Positions 49,850 to 60,948 of a stretch of 64,000 nt of DNA are shown here, piece after piece (position 1 is the first letter of the stretch; every line of letters starts with the position of its first letter). The notes beneath the pieces are model-generated. The model was not told the DNA's origin. It made no database searches and worked only from the letters and a program-made list of their open reading frames with translations. The position numbers and the translations under genes are program-made. Location: contig NC_060108.1 of the NCBI RefSeq assembly GCF_021155765.1, forward strand, positions 15,773,025 through 15,837,024, in the 5' to 3' direction. This DNA is from Diprion similis (Eukaryota; Arthropoda; Insecta; Hymenoptera; Diprionidae).

Positions 49850-52800
49850 CGAGGGGGAGAAAATTGCGCAACGGTCACAAAAATTGTTTTTTTCTTTTTT
49901 TTTCTTATACTCTGATGGAATTTTGCGCAATATATATTCTTTTATCGCACATTTGTCAGACGACGTGCAATTAGTCCTGCAGGCGTCTCGACGTGTTGGG
50001 GGAATTTTGCAATTCTCTGAATCGCTGGGATATACTCGTGTATTAATCGGAGTAGCTGTCACAGTCGCGAATTATTGCATCGACGTTCACCCACGTTATA
50101 ATCAATTTTAATTACGCACGAAAAGATTGGCTTTCCAGTGATGTATGTCTCAGTGTTATAATATGCGGCTTGAACCTTGGTTTCTAATACGGCGTAAAAC
50201 TGTGACGCATAGATTTCTAGAAACTCTATTCAGTTGTCCAATTCTGCGATATGAAAGACTGTCTTGTACACAATATTTTATTTACTATTATTCTGCTTCA
50301 TAAGGTCAGAGGTGAGAGGAATTGAGGACAAAATAAAAATTGTATAACGTGTACAAAGTGTCCAACGACATGTGACGATGTGGGTTCGTAAAGAAACTTC
50401 CATATTTGGTACAGTCTAACCGAGGCTGAAAACAAATAACAGATATTTACACACGTATAACACCCGATGTACGTACGTTAGAGAATTGCGAAGCTATCTG
50501 ACGATCAGAGAGCAAACTTTGGAGCACGAGGAGAGATAGAAGGGTGACAAAAATTCTTTGACCGTGAAAACCGGGAATCGGTTTCGGTAAACAATATTTT
50601 TCGGCGAACTTCTCAACGCATAGTGATCTTCTAGGTCGCATCTTAGATGTGGGGTCTATTGTCTAATCTATGTATTTCACAACGAGCTCCTTATCGTCAT
50701 CAAAGTTTCCCAGACTTGTTTTTATAATGAAATGTCGTTAGAGTTAACGCAATAAAAATCAGAAGATATTCTATGAACGTCACCGTGGCTAAAGAATCGG
50801 AGCGAAACACCGAAAGTGGATGCTTGATCTGATATGAAATTCGAGCGAATTATATCAAAGCCGTTTGTGAAAGTTCATGCAACGTTATTATCGCGGGAAA
50901 TCTAGCTATTGTAAGTGATTACGCTGTTTGAGGATTCATTGAATAATTATAACATTAACGTAAGATCGGTACAAATGTATCACATAAAGTAGTGTGGAAA
51001 GAAAACGATTAAAAAATAATAAGCAACTAGGAAATACACGACCAAATTTTCACTGCCGTAATAATAGTGTGCAAAATTATCATATGCGAAAAGATAAGTT
51101 TACTGTAATTTATAAATAAAAGAACGAAGATACGCGTAGATTTTTCTGGGAATTGGCAGACTCATGCAAATGGTGAAAAGTATTTGATTTCTTCCAGCCG
51201 CTTGCCCTCTCGCTTTCATCGACTGAATGAAAAAACGTATCTTAATTGCAATTATTGAGCTGATATAATATCTGTGACACGCGAACGACACAAAGTTCAT
51301 GCGAGCTGTACGTGGCACGCGAATGGACGGTTATATATATTTACAGATTTGCAAAGCACATTAATTATACCAGTTTACACCGGCTCCATAGTTCAGTTCG
51401 ATTATCTGCTCACGTGGTATCAAATTTTTGACTACGTAAACGTCCAGGGGCGGTAGATCTTGAACGAGAATGTACCGGATCGCTTCGGAAATTTACCACG
51501 AGTCAGCTTTGAGTCCTCAGTTTCAACGAAATACTGCCACCAATAATTATCAGGTTTCGGATGTGTTGCGAGTAAGTTTGTAGAAAAAGAAATTGAAAAA
51601 AAAAAAACAATAGCAGAGTGGCTTTAAATCGATGTTAATGACACCGAAGCCCAGTTTGTAGAGTCTGTCTCACGGAAAAAAGTCTCACGATTAGACTGTG
51701 ATTAGATGATACACCTATTTCGAAGTTATCAGGGCTAGATAACAAGCCCTTAATATTTTCAGAAATGAATCACATGAACCACAAAGAGTGTCTGCCTCTC
51801 AGAGTCTAGACGCAAGACGGTTGTTTATGCATTAGAAGTAGACGTAGAAAAACATTCGTGAAATTTTGTAAATTAGTATTATAGCAAAGATCTATCGCAG
51901 AGATCCCGTGAATCACGTGTACCTGATATAGTTTTGAATGATCCGCAGTTCGCGTATTAAGCACAAATTTTTTTTTTTCAAATATGATTATCATGTGTTT
52001 GCTTTCTTTCATACATGTGTATAATATCTAAGCATAGTTAATTCTTTCGGATGTCGTTATCAGCTTACCCGACGAGTTCATAGGTCATAAGCCGTCGTGG
52101 TGGGGAAGCGTACGCGTGGATGATAGATTTTTTAATCCCGCTAAGTATATAACGCCGATGCACGTACCCGAAATCTTTTAAGTGCTCACAACAGTTTTCA
52201 ACGCAGGAAATACACGACAAATACGATCTTCTACACGTCGTTTTAAATCGTTTTCTTCTGTGGCAACGAGAGAATCGATCATCTTCAATCTTGCATCTTG
52301 AGCTGCGAAAAAGTAATCAATTTACAGTATAGGTGGGTCAAAATTTGAACAAACAATTGGTATTATTAGTCGATTGATAAATGACTGCGAGTGCTCGGCA
52401 AACGGCCAATATTTAAATATAAATGTTTTTCAACTATCTATCGGCGAAATGCGCATATTCTACAATATTTTTTCATCCCTGTAACGTATCTGAAAAGATT
52501 TGAAAAAAAAAATTCGTCGGTTGTGAATAATTCCTGAAAAAATTCACTTTCACGTACCCTATTAAAAAGTTATAAAGTAAATCCATAGAATCCATCAAAC
52601 TCTGTTCCAAATTCCTGTGGATTTGCCGGATTTCTATACGATCCCATCGGAAATTGGAACGAACCAGATGGATGCCATGGGACATTTTCACTAGGGTATT
52701 GATTACTCTATCGTGGTATTGATAATAATTAATATCGAAAATTACATGAACTGTGGGTTCATGACCGAAACTTTTGCTAGCAATAATCAATGGCGTTTGT

Positions 52801-53845
52801 ATTTTTATTTGGGCAAACGGTTAGCAGTATTATAACTGCTCGTGTGGATCATTTACAATTGTTGCAATTGATGAGCAGAGAAAATAGATGGCATGTATAT
52901 GATTAATGCTTGGCGAGCTGTTGAATGATAAAAAAAAAGTTGTTCCCGCGAGAATACAGTTGATTAGTCGATACTATGCCTTCATTAAACCCGCGTTAAT
53001 TAGCTGAAGGATATTGATAAACGCGACCTTTTTTCTTAGCCGTGTAAGTCTGAATCTTATCGCGTCGTTTTACAGACACGGCGCGTGGAGAACTCACGTT
53101 CGGCGTGTTGCCATTGGATAAACTGCTCTTCACCGGTTTTCTAATCTTTGTAGACGACACTACGACCTCCTTTAAATTCAGTCCAATTATAGATGATACC
53201 TAAATAGCGACTTTAATTTCTTTATTTCGATAATAATGCGATAGCTTAGAGGAAAATAAATACGACTGTTCTTAATAACATAATTTTTAACAAATACAAA
53301 AATAGATTATCGGGGTTTCAGATCACCTTTGTTGTAAAAATTATTCCATTCAACCTCTGAATGCAGGATGTATGCGCCGTACATTCAGGTCAGACGTGTG
53401 TCGACACCATAGTGTGGCAACACAGATTAATTTGACAAGTGAAACCGAAACGAAGTCTAGTTAAATCCGATCGAAAAATCACTCTGAGTTAGAAGAAATT
53501 TCGAGCCACTGAATTCAAAGTGTAAACATTTAGTTAATGTGTCAACGTCAGGGAAATAATTTTATTCTACTATATTACTCGGCCAAAAAGTTTGGATTCA
53601 ATTTAAAAATTGCTCATTTCATTTGTAATTAAATTTCCAACAAAATGGCAATGACAATCTAACTCGGACAAGCAACATCAATTATCCGATAAAAATAATT
53701 TCGAACGAAGTAATTTTTTTCGTATTGTCGTTACACTAAGGTAGTGACAATTAAAATCCAGGGTTTTCAAAATTTTCCCTGCACCATAGGAACGTTTCTT
53801 TTTTTTTCTATTCGTAATAATTTAGACCACGTCGAATTGCGCAGA
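49850..53845. other. About 4 kb without a confident gene
   Basis: AT-rich. The start should include the LAP1-like 3' UTR; AATAAA occurs at 50,332. The only ORF with protein-like composition is on the minus strand at 52,473-52,790. The right end should hold the uricase promoter and 5' UTR. Confidence 0.4.
52473..52790 (-). other. Orphan ORF, possible exon
   Basis: Contains a charged, non-repetitive stretch (INYYQYHDRVINTLVKMSHG, RSNFRWDRIEIRQIHRNLEQ) ending near a possible boundary LLYNFLIG. No family recognised and no partner exons found. It could be a pseudogene fragment, a single exon or chance. Confidence 0.15.
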
Positions 53846-55878
53846 ATGAGTAGATTTGGATCACTGGCGGACGGTTCCCTGGGACTGATGAACTGCCGAA
53901 GATCAGGGCCGCCAAGCCTGGCGTCTTCGCGACTATCGGACGAGCTTTCATCGTTGCGACCAAGTACGGAAGTGCAGCCGAACCTGAGCGCGACCCGCGA
54001 TGCATCTCGGGAAAAGTACCAGCTCGGATCTTACGGGTACGGTAAAAACCACGTAAAGCTCCTCTACGTGCACCGGGATAGCACCCACCACGAAATCCGC
54101 GAGTACGAGGTCGACACCCACCTCAGGCTCTCGACGCAGAAGGACTACTTCGAGGGTGATAACGAGGACATAATAGCCACGGACAGCCAGAAAAACACCG
54201 TCTATCTGCTGGCGAAAAAACATGGCGTTCAAACGCCAGAGGAATTCGGGATACTAGTCTGCGCCCATTTTCTCTACACCTATCGTCACGTCGCCGAAGT
54301 CAACGTCAACGTCGAGGAATATCCTTGGCAGCGTCATCTCGTCGATGGCGAGCCACACAATCACGCCTTCGTCTTCACCCCGACGGCCACGAGGTACTGC
54401 CAAGTGACTCAGCTCCGCAATGGTGAGTCTATACGTGTATGGTATACTTTTCTTTTTGTCTAGTCGGTGTAGTCTTGATTGATTGATTGATTGATTTATT
54501 TATTAGTTATGCCCTGGCAAGCCATTGGCAAAATGCAAATCAAACTAGTGCAATTAGAAGATATAAGAGTAGAATTAATGCTATTTCCATGGTGGTTAAT
54601 GAGAGTTCTAAGAGTTCTAAGAGTTCTAAGAGAGGGCAGAATACAGTAAATTCTATAAATTGATGAGAGCGCGAAGGAGATCTTGAGGCCAGAAAGATGA
54701 GGGGATACTGGATGTTTTCTTCTCATGGTAGCTTTGTTGTTCGGCAACATTGTTGGTCAAGACGTTTGTATGATTTTGCAGGTTCTGCACGACCTCTGGA
54801 ATCCAGTCGACCAACAGATTACATTATCTCGCGAAACGAGTTTGATGAAGATAAAATAGTTTGTCAATACAAAGTCATTCGAGACACGAGATTCCAGCTT
54901 CGTTTTAACTCTGTCTTATCTGAACCTTACGAAATCCTAGTAACCAAATTCTGTACTTATTGTTTTCATTAAGCTGCTTGTGACACATCCGATAATTTCT
55001 CAATTCATTATTGTAGCACTCTATGTGTATACTTCTCGATTACGTAAGCAGTGAACATTACGTGACTCACTAGTAAACAACTAACTAGATTGTGAGTTGT
55101 TATCTATTATTTTCGAGTGTTGTGTATACAATAATTCGGATAGTTAAAGTGTTTTTCTTTTTTTCACGAAACAGTAAGATGGATATCGTAATTTTATATA
55201 CATCAAAAAACTGGATCGATGGTCCATAAACTGCACGTTGATGTCGTTCATTAGCTTAATTTATTGAAACTTGTTTCACATTCTTCACAGAATCACCGAG
55301 GATTCGTGGAGGGCTGAAAAATTTACGCGTTTTGAAAACAACCCAGAGCTCGTTCACGGATTTCATTCAAGACGAGTACCGAACCTTGCCTGATATGAAT
55401 GACCGCATATTCAGCACCGAGGTAACCGCATCTTGGGATTTCTCGACGGCAACCGGAGTGGATTTTGACAGGGTGTGGAGGACAGTCAAGGACTGCATTC
55501 TCAGCAATTTTGCCGGACCCCCGAAAACCGGAATCTACTCACCGAGTGTGCAGAACACCTTATACCTTGCGGAAAAATGCATCTTGGATCAAGTTGACCA
55601 GGTAAATAATTATGTTCTTCTCGACTATTATTCTGCCAATTCTTCCGAGAAATAAAACTGCAAATGATGAAAAATGTTTTTATCAATTTGTCATATGTTG
55701 GTTACAGATCTACAGCATCGAAATGAGGATGCCAAACAAGCATTACTTCACCCTCGACTTGAGCAAGTTCCCGAAGCTGGTCCAGGGCGAGAATCAAGAG
55801 GTCTACTTGCCGGTAGACAAGCCTTCTGGAATTATTTATGCACAACTTGACAGGAAAGCGGTAGTTTCGAAATTGTAA
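53846..55878 (+). CDS. Uro: Uricase (urate oxidase)
   Basis: Peroxisomal oxidation of urate to 5-hydroxyisourate, the first step toward allantoin in purine catabolism. Three exons in phase: 53846-54422, 55291-55601 and 55708-55878, giving 352 residues, the same length as Drosophila uricase. Catalytic residues are visible: Lys67 in YGYGKNHVKL, Thr112 in IIATDSQKNT and His308 in MPNKHYF (equivalents of K10, T57 and H256 of the Aspergillus enzyme). The uricase signature is intact across LRVLKTTQSSFTDFIQDEYR with TLPDMNDR after it, and HNHAFVFTP is present. The C-terminus VSKL is a type 1 peroxisomal targeting signal. The start MSRFGSL was chosen because the region before it is low-quality UTR-like sequence, although an in-frame ATG exists at 53,744. 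The roughly 55-residue N-terminal extension is Ser/Leu-rich. No disabling changes, so it appears functional. Confidence 0.95.
54474..54501 (+). repeat. GATT microsatellite in uricase intron 1
   Basis: About five tandem copies of GATT (TTGATTGATTGATTGATTGA) followed by TTTATTTATTAG, 50 bp after the donor of uricase exon 1. Confidence 0.8.
54601..54634 (+). repeat. Short tandem repeat of AGAGTTCTA in uricase intron 1
   Basis: Three head-to-tail copies of a 9-bp unit (AGTTCTAAG) followed by a broken fourth. Confidence 0.75.
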
Positions 55879-57069
55879 CTGTACGTTTAGATCGTTTGAA
55901 ATTCAAAACTCGTGTTGAAAACTGTTCAACACGCGTTATCTTAGCCTGTAAAGTATATAAGACTTTAATAATTTAATTTGTAATCTTCATTTCCTTGTTG
56001 TAACGCTCGAATGTGAGCAACAGATTTAAGAATAGTGTAATTTGATTTTTTACGAGTATCTCTATATTCATCAATTTCAAATTGAATTATACGAGCAGGA
56101 ATATTATTTATACTACAGTATTTGTTATTTTAAGATTTTTCCGTTTATTTTACAATAATAATACTAAGAATTGTAAGTATAGGTATATAACAATAAAAAT
56201 GTATGAAAAAAAGACGATGTTTACACGAAGCGTATTTTATGATCGTATGTTGTTGTTACTATTACTATCCAAGACCAACGCCTGCGATACGTATGAGATA
56301 CCTTATCGAAAGAGTTGCCACATTTTCTTTCAAGAGTTTGAAAGTTTCAGTCACGTGTAGGAGATTGAGGACAATTGCTGATAAAATTGCTGGAGAAATA
56401 GTTTTTATCCTTCTTTACCATATTGTGTAATCCTTTGATCTACTAAAGCGACGAGGCAAATAGGCGACGTGACAACGTGAAGCGCGGGTAGGTCAGATTG
56501 TGTCGAACGAGAATTCAATTTCATCAATCAAAAATGGCCATCCTCAGAGCTTAATTCAATGAATCCGTTTGTCTAGACAGATTTCGCAAAGCACGCGTTA
56601 ATTGACAACCATGACACACTATGTGAGAGATTTTTATTTTCGATCAATCAAATTGTCAATTACCGTTAGGGCCGGGGTCCAACTGGCAAAACGCGAAGTC
56701 GCAAATTCCCATGCCCCCAACCCTCTGCCTACAGTATTAGAATTATTTACTCAACGATTGATGACCTGTTTCGATTTTCAAGCGACGATTTCTACACACA
56801 TCCTCTGCCGCGCCTCTTCCTGCAGAACTGCGTGACTCCGCAAACAAGTGCTGCATGTAGCCTTGCCCGAAACTGGGAGATATTTGACTTGGTTAAACAA
56901 GAAATTTCATAAGAGCCGGTCATTCATGGTTCGCACGATCAGTTGTACCCTCTTTGGCTTCTCGGTCAGGCGACTGTCCTGTCGAAAGCCGATCAAAAGT
57001 TACGTTGAAACAGGACCAGTGTACAAGCCGAAGGTGGTTTATCCACGAGTGTCGATCGTTTTTGGAATC
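55879..57069. other. Intergenic region between uricase and the CUB gene
   Basis: Contains the uricase 3' UTR and the promoter/5' UTR of the CUB protein. The frame of the CUB gene is open upstream from 56,848, so an N-terminally longer form is formally possible, but the hydrophobic signal peptide at 57,070 marks the likelier start. Confidence 0.45.
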
Positions 57070-60000
57070 ATGAAACTCCTGCTCTTTCTGAACTTTTTCA
57101 TTTTCATCAAAACTTTCCTCTGCGATGACGTCCAAAGTTGCGGTGGGTCCTTCTCTGGGTTCCAGTACGTCATCACCAGCCCAAAATATCCGAGCAACTA
57201 CCCAAACAGTCAGGACTGTGTCTACGTTTTGAAGGGTAGTCAGTTCGCCAAGTGTGAGCAGGAGTTTCACCTTCAGTTTCTCGACTTCCAGCTCGAGGCT
57301 TCGACAGGGTGCGTTAAGGACTACCTCAAAATCGGCAACGGGACTATCTACTGTGGCAACAGCATCGGGACTCGGAAATTTCGGGGGCAGGACAACAGTC
57401 TGAAGATCATTTTCCACTCTGGAAACGGAACGAGAGCCAAAGGGTTCAGGATTCTGGTAACAGCCTTACCTTGTGGTGATTCTCAGCTGGATCCACTGAC
57501 CAAGGTATCCTCGACCACGAAGGCCGCAATCCTTGGCAACAGTGCGAAGACTTCATACCCGGTATATCACCCTGAGATCGAGTTCGACGAAGAAGATGAG
57601 GCCCCGAAGGATGTAGGGAGAGGGGACCAGCCCTCGCCACGCATTCACACCACCGCGTCTCCGACGAAAACCTCTTCAACACCATCCAACGTCCCCGACG
57701 GGGTGAAGAGTCCTGCGGAACGCCTTGAGCTTCCGGAGTTTGAGCAGCATGATTTCTGCGATAAAAACTGCGGCCATGTGCATGAGGCAGACGTCAGTTT
57801 TCTGCATTCGGAACCCCCCCGTGTCACGTCTTACCTCTATCTACCACCAGCCAGTATCACCAGGCCGCTCAAAGTCACGGGAACAAATTCTCCCCCGAAA
57901 CTTTCGTCGGAATCAGTTCCCGGTGGAATAGTGATCAGGAATTTCGAGGAGCCAACCACTCCACCTTCTCAATTATCCGTTGAGGCCATCGAACTTTCGA
58001 AGGATTTCCTCGTTCCAACCCAAAAAATTCCACTTCCGTTTACCAGGATTGGACTCAGGCCCGAAAAGGGTACTCAGTCCTCGCTGAGTGGTCAGAGTAC
58101 TTCTCAGGCTTATGAAACGTTCAACAGATGGCTGACATACGGGGTTCCCGATTCACTGTCTCCCGTGAATCCCTCGGTTCCAACCACCAGCTTCGACCCC
58201 TTCGCAAATGGCAACAACAACAACAACAACAATAATGATCCAGGGATCAACTACAATCCGACTCTAGGGACAAATTGCGGGGATGGTCGTAATCCGAGTT
58301 TTGGAACGGGGAATGGAAACTTCGTTCCACCAGGGTCGACCGGGTTCAATAACAACCCTGGGGTCAACTGCATCTCTACGACTACGAACTGCGGAGGAAG
58401 TTCTATTCCGAATTTCGGAACAGGGAACGGGAACTTCGTACCGACAGGATCCAATGGATTTAGAAATATTCCCAACTATTACCCGAGTAACGGCGGGAAC
58501 GGAAGACCAAATTTTTACCCTGTCACGCCTTATCCGGCCCCTTCTTACCCCGGAACAAACCTCCAACCCTATCACCCGTCAGGCACGAATTTCGGAAACG
58601 ACAACGGATATCCGGACGCAGGAGATGAGTTTGACTTTGGGGTTAATAACAACAACAACGGTAATTATCCAAGCAAGACTCCTACGAACGGTTATTACTA
58701 TCCCAATGGAAATGGGAACGGAAACGGCAATCCGTATTACGGAACTGACGACACGACCTACTTCAACAATGGTTTGTCCGAGTGTTGCGGCTCGGTGTAC
58801 TCCTCGGCGAATTTCCTCCTGGCCAATCCCGGATTCCCGAGTTTGATATACTCCTCTAACAGTTACGAGTGTCAGTACACGATTCAAAGAGCCACGCAGA
58901 GCACTTGCCAGCTTCGGATGTACTTCAAGTTCTTCAACTTTGGTTCTGACGACCAATTCTGCGCTTACGGATACGTTCAAGTAGACGGGCGCAGGCTCTG
59001 CGGGTGCAAGACTGGCCTCAACGTCACTACTTCCTTCGACAACATCGCGACGAAAGTGATCACCGTCAAGTATCTTGGTTATCCGAAAGTCAAGTTCAGC
59101 GGATTCGTGATAGAAGTTACCCAGGAGTCTTGCTTGACCAACTACTTTAGGACGAGAAGTGATTCTGCTGGGCAGGAATTTCTCCCTAACACCAACCAGC
59201 CAGTCTTCATAAGAAATTATCAAAGAAACTACAAGCGCAGCGCAAACCTCGACGGCGAAGCTGAACGACCCTCGGACCCTGATAAGGACTCCGAAGAGTT
59301 GCGGGAAAAACGGGACTTGGGTCACTCCTTCGAGAAGACCAACTCCGCGGCCTTAATGACCAGTCAAAATCTGTTTTTTGGGACCTGCCAAGTGTTCAAG
59401 TTCGTAAACTGGGTCAAGGCTGCAAAGCAGGTATACTTGAGGAGCGCACAGTGCTCGAGCGGCTCTACCAACACCGGAACTTCGTCGACGATATCGGTAA
59501 TACCGATTTTCCCGGAGAACGGAAATTCTGCCATCATCAATTTCCCCTCCTCGGCCAATTGCGAGACGGTCAACGTCGTCGAAGGGATCATATCTTCGTC
59601 CCATTACCCGAACAGCTACTCAAACAATCTTAATCAGTGTTACAGGTAAGATTGCTTGCTTACGCAATAGTTGCCGATATCTTACTTCAAGCGTTGTTTA
59701 GTCACTTTTCGATTTGATATTAAAGCAGACGCATATTTTCCCGATGTTTTCATGGTGTAGATTGATGGCAGGAAAAAATGTCCTGAAAATCCTCGGTCAT
59801 GTTCGCTTTCCTTAAAATGTGCGAATATTAACGAAACCGGAAACCATCCGTTGTTTCAGGTTCTTTAAGGCGCCCGGCTATTGTCAGCTGGAATTAGCGA
59901 TCCTGGATTTCGATCTGGAAAACAGTACGTTGTGCAGAAAGGATTACGTAACGTTCAGCGGTCAGAAAAAGCGATACTGTGGAACGTCGCTGGCAGGAAG

Positions 60001-60222
60001 TCGAAGTATGAATATTATTGAATATATAATAAATGTTGTATTGATGGTACTTCCTCTGAAAATTAAGTTTATCTTCTCTAGTAAACTGATAATTCAACAT
60101 TTTTTCTCCTTGCAGCGATCTTTGACTTGACTCAATCCAGTTTTGCAGACTTGTATTTTGTGACCGATTCTTCAGGGACTGGGAGAGGATTTCGGGCTGG
60201 ATTTACGCAAATATCCTGTTGA
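57070..60222 (+). CDS. Secreted protein with three CUB domains and Asn/Gly-rich linker
   Basis: Extracellular protein of unknown partner; CUB domains usually bind proteins or carbohydrates in a Ca-dependent way. Three coding exons in phase: 57070-59645, 59860-60005 and 60116-60222, giving 942 residues. A signal peptide MKLLLFLNFFIFIKTFLC is followed by CUB1 (about residues 24-137; SCGGSFSG, SPKYPSNYPNSQDCVY, YCGNS). A linker of about 430 residues rich in Pro/Ser/Thr and then Asn/Gly contains a run of eight Asn and a 38-codon internal duplication. CUB2 is at about 572-690 (CCGSVYSSANFLLANPGFP). Dibasic, furin-like sites NYKRS (about 720) and LREKRD (about 745) precede CUB3, at about 831-942, which is split over the last three exons (SSHYPNSYSNNLNQCYR, YCGTSLAGS, GRGFRAGF). 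I do not recognise a named orthologue; insect genomes carry similar uncharacterised CUB proteins. Confidence 0.88.
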
Positions 60223-60318
60223 GATTGGACAAGCTTGGTTTGCCAGTGAGCCTATAATTAGTAGCATAATTCACATTAACATTATGTACGAGCAAATTAT
60301 CCATGACGTAGTTTGTCG

Positions 60319-60324
60319 AATAAA
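60319..60324 (+). terminator. Polyadenylation signal AATAAA of the CUB gene
   Basis: A canonical hexamer 97 bp past the CUB stop codon (CGAATAAAATATT), the first on this strand after the gene. Confidence 0.6.
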
Positions 60325-60804
60325 ATATTATCTAGAACAAACTTCCATATGATTTTATGTTTTGCAATCGCAGATCCTACTGTATAAATTGCACATGACA
60401 CTCTGAAATTAATGCAATCACTGATTTATAGGATTCCAAGGATATCCGGTGTCAAAGTATAATTTATATTAAACAGCTGCATATACGTGTTGAATTTTAC
60501 TTTCCAAATTATTCGGTACGTATACAATTAAGATACAATATTTTCATTTCCTGTGCGTCTAGTCACGGAATAAGTGCGATGAATTTATCGTAGAACACTC
60601 ACTTCATGACGAAGATAACGGCGATAATTCGATTTCTAACATCGACGGATAACTTGATATCTTTTTCTTTTGAACGAGAATTTCAAACCTTTCAATTCAA
60701 TTTCAAAATCCACACAACGCTTTTAATACACACCACGGTTACCAGAGTACATCATAAAATAGAAAAAGAGAAGGTCGAAAGGTAGATTCTGTAGGTTTAA
60801 TCGG

Positions 60805-60810
60805 TTTATT
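60805..60810 (-). terminator. Polyadenylation signal of the neuropeptide gene
   Basis: TTTATT on the plus strand (AATAAA on the minus strand), about 140 bp past the precursor's stop codon. Confidence 0.55.
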
Positions 60811-60948
60811 GACTAGCCGTGTGCTCAGCATTCGCCATTACAACACGGGGTATCAGCGAGAGAGTGATTATTGAAAATACGAAGTGTGTTCATATAAGTA
60901 TACGGTATAGTGTAGCTGCAGGATGTGGGAAAACGCGTCGAGTCCTCA

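Larger units (their letters stand above)
60223..60948. other. Convergent 3' intergenic region
   Basis: 726 bp between the stop codons of two convergent genes, the CUB protein (plus) and the neuropeptide precursor (minus). It holds both 3' UTRs and nothing else recognisable. Confidence 0.55.

Noticed and set aside
54697-54972. ORF in uricase intron 1 as an extra uricase exon
   Set aside because: Exons 1 and 2 join directly in phase across conserved uricase sequence (RNG to ESPRIRGG), leaving no room for it.
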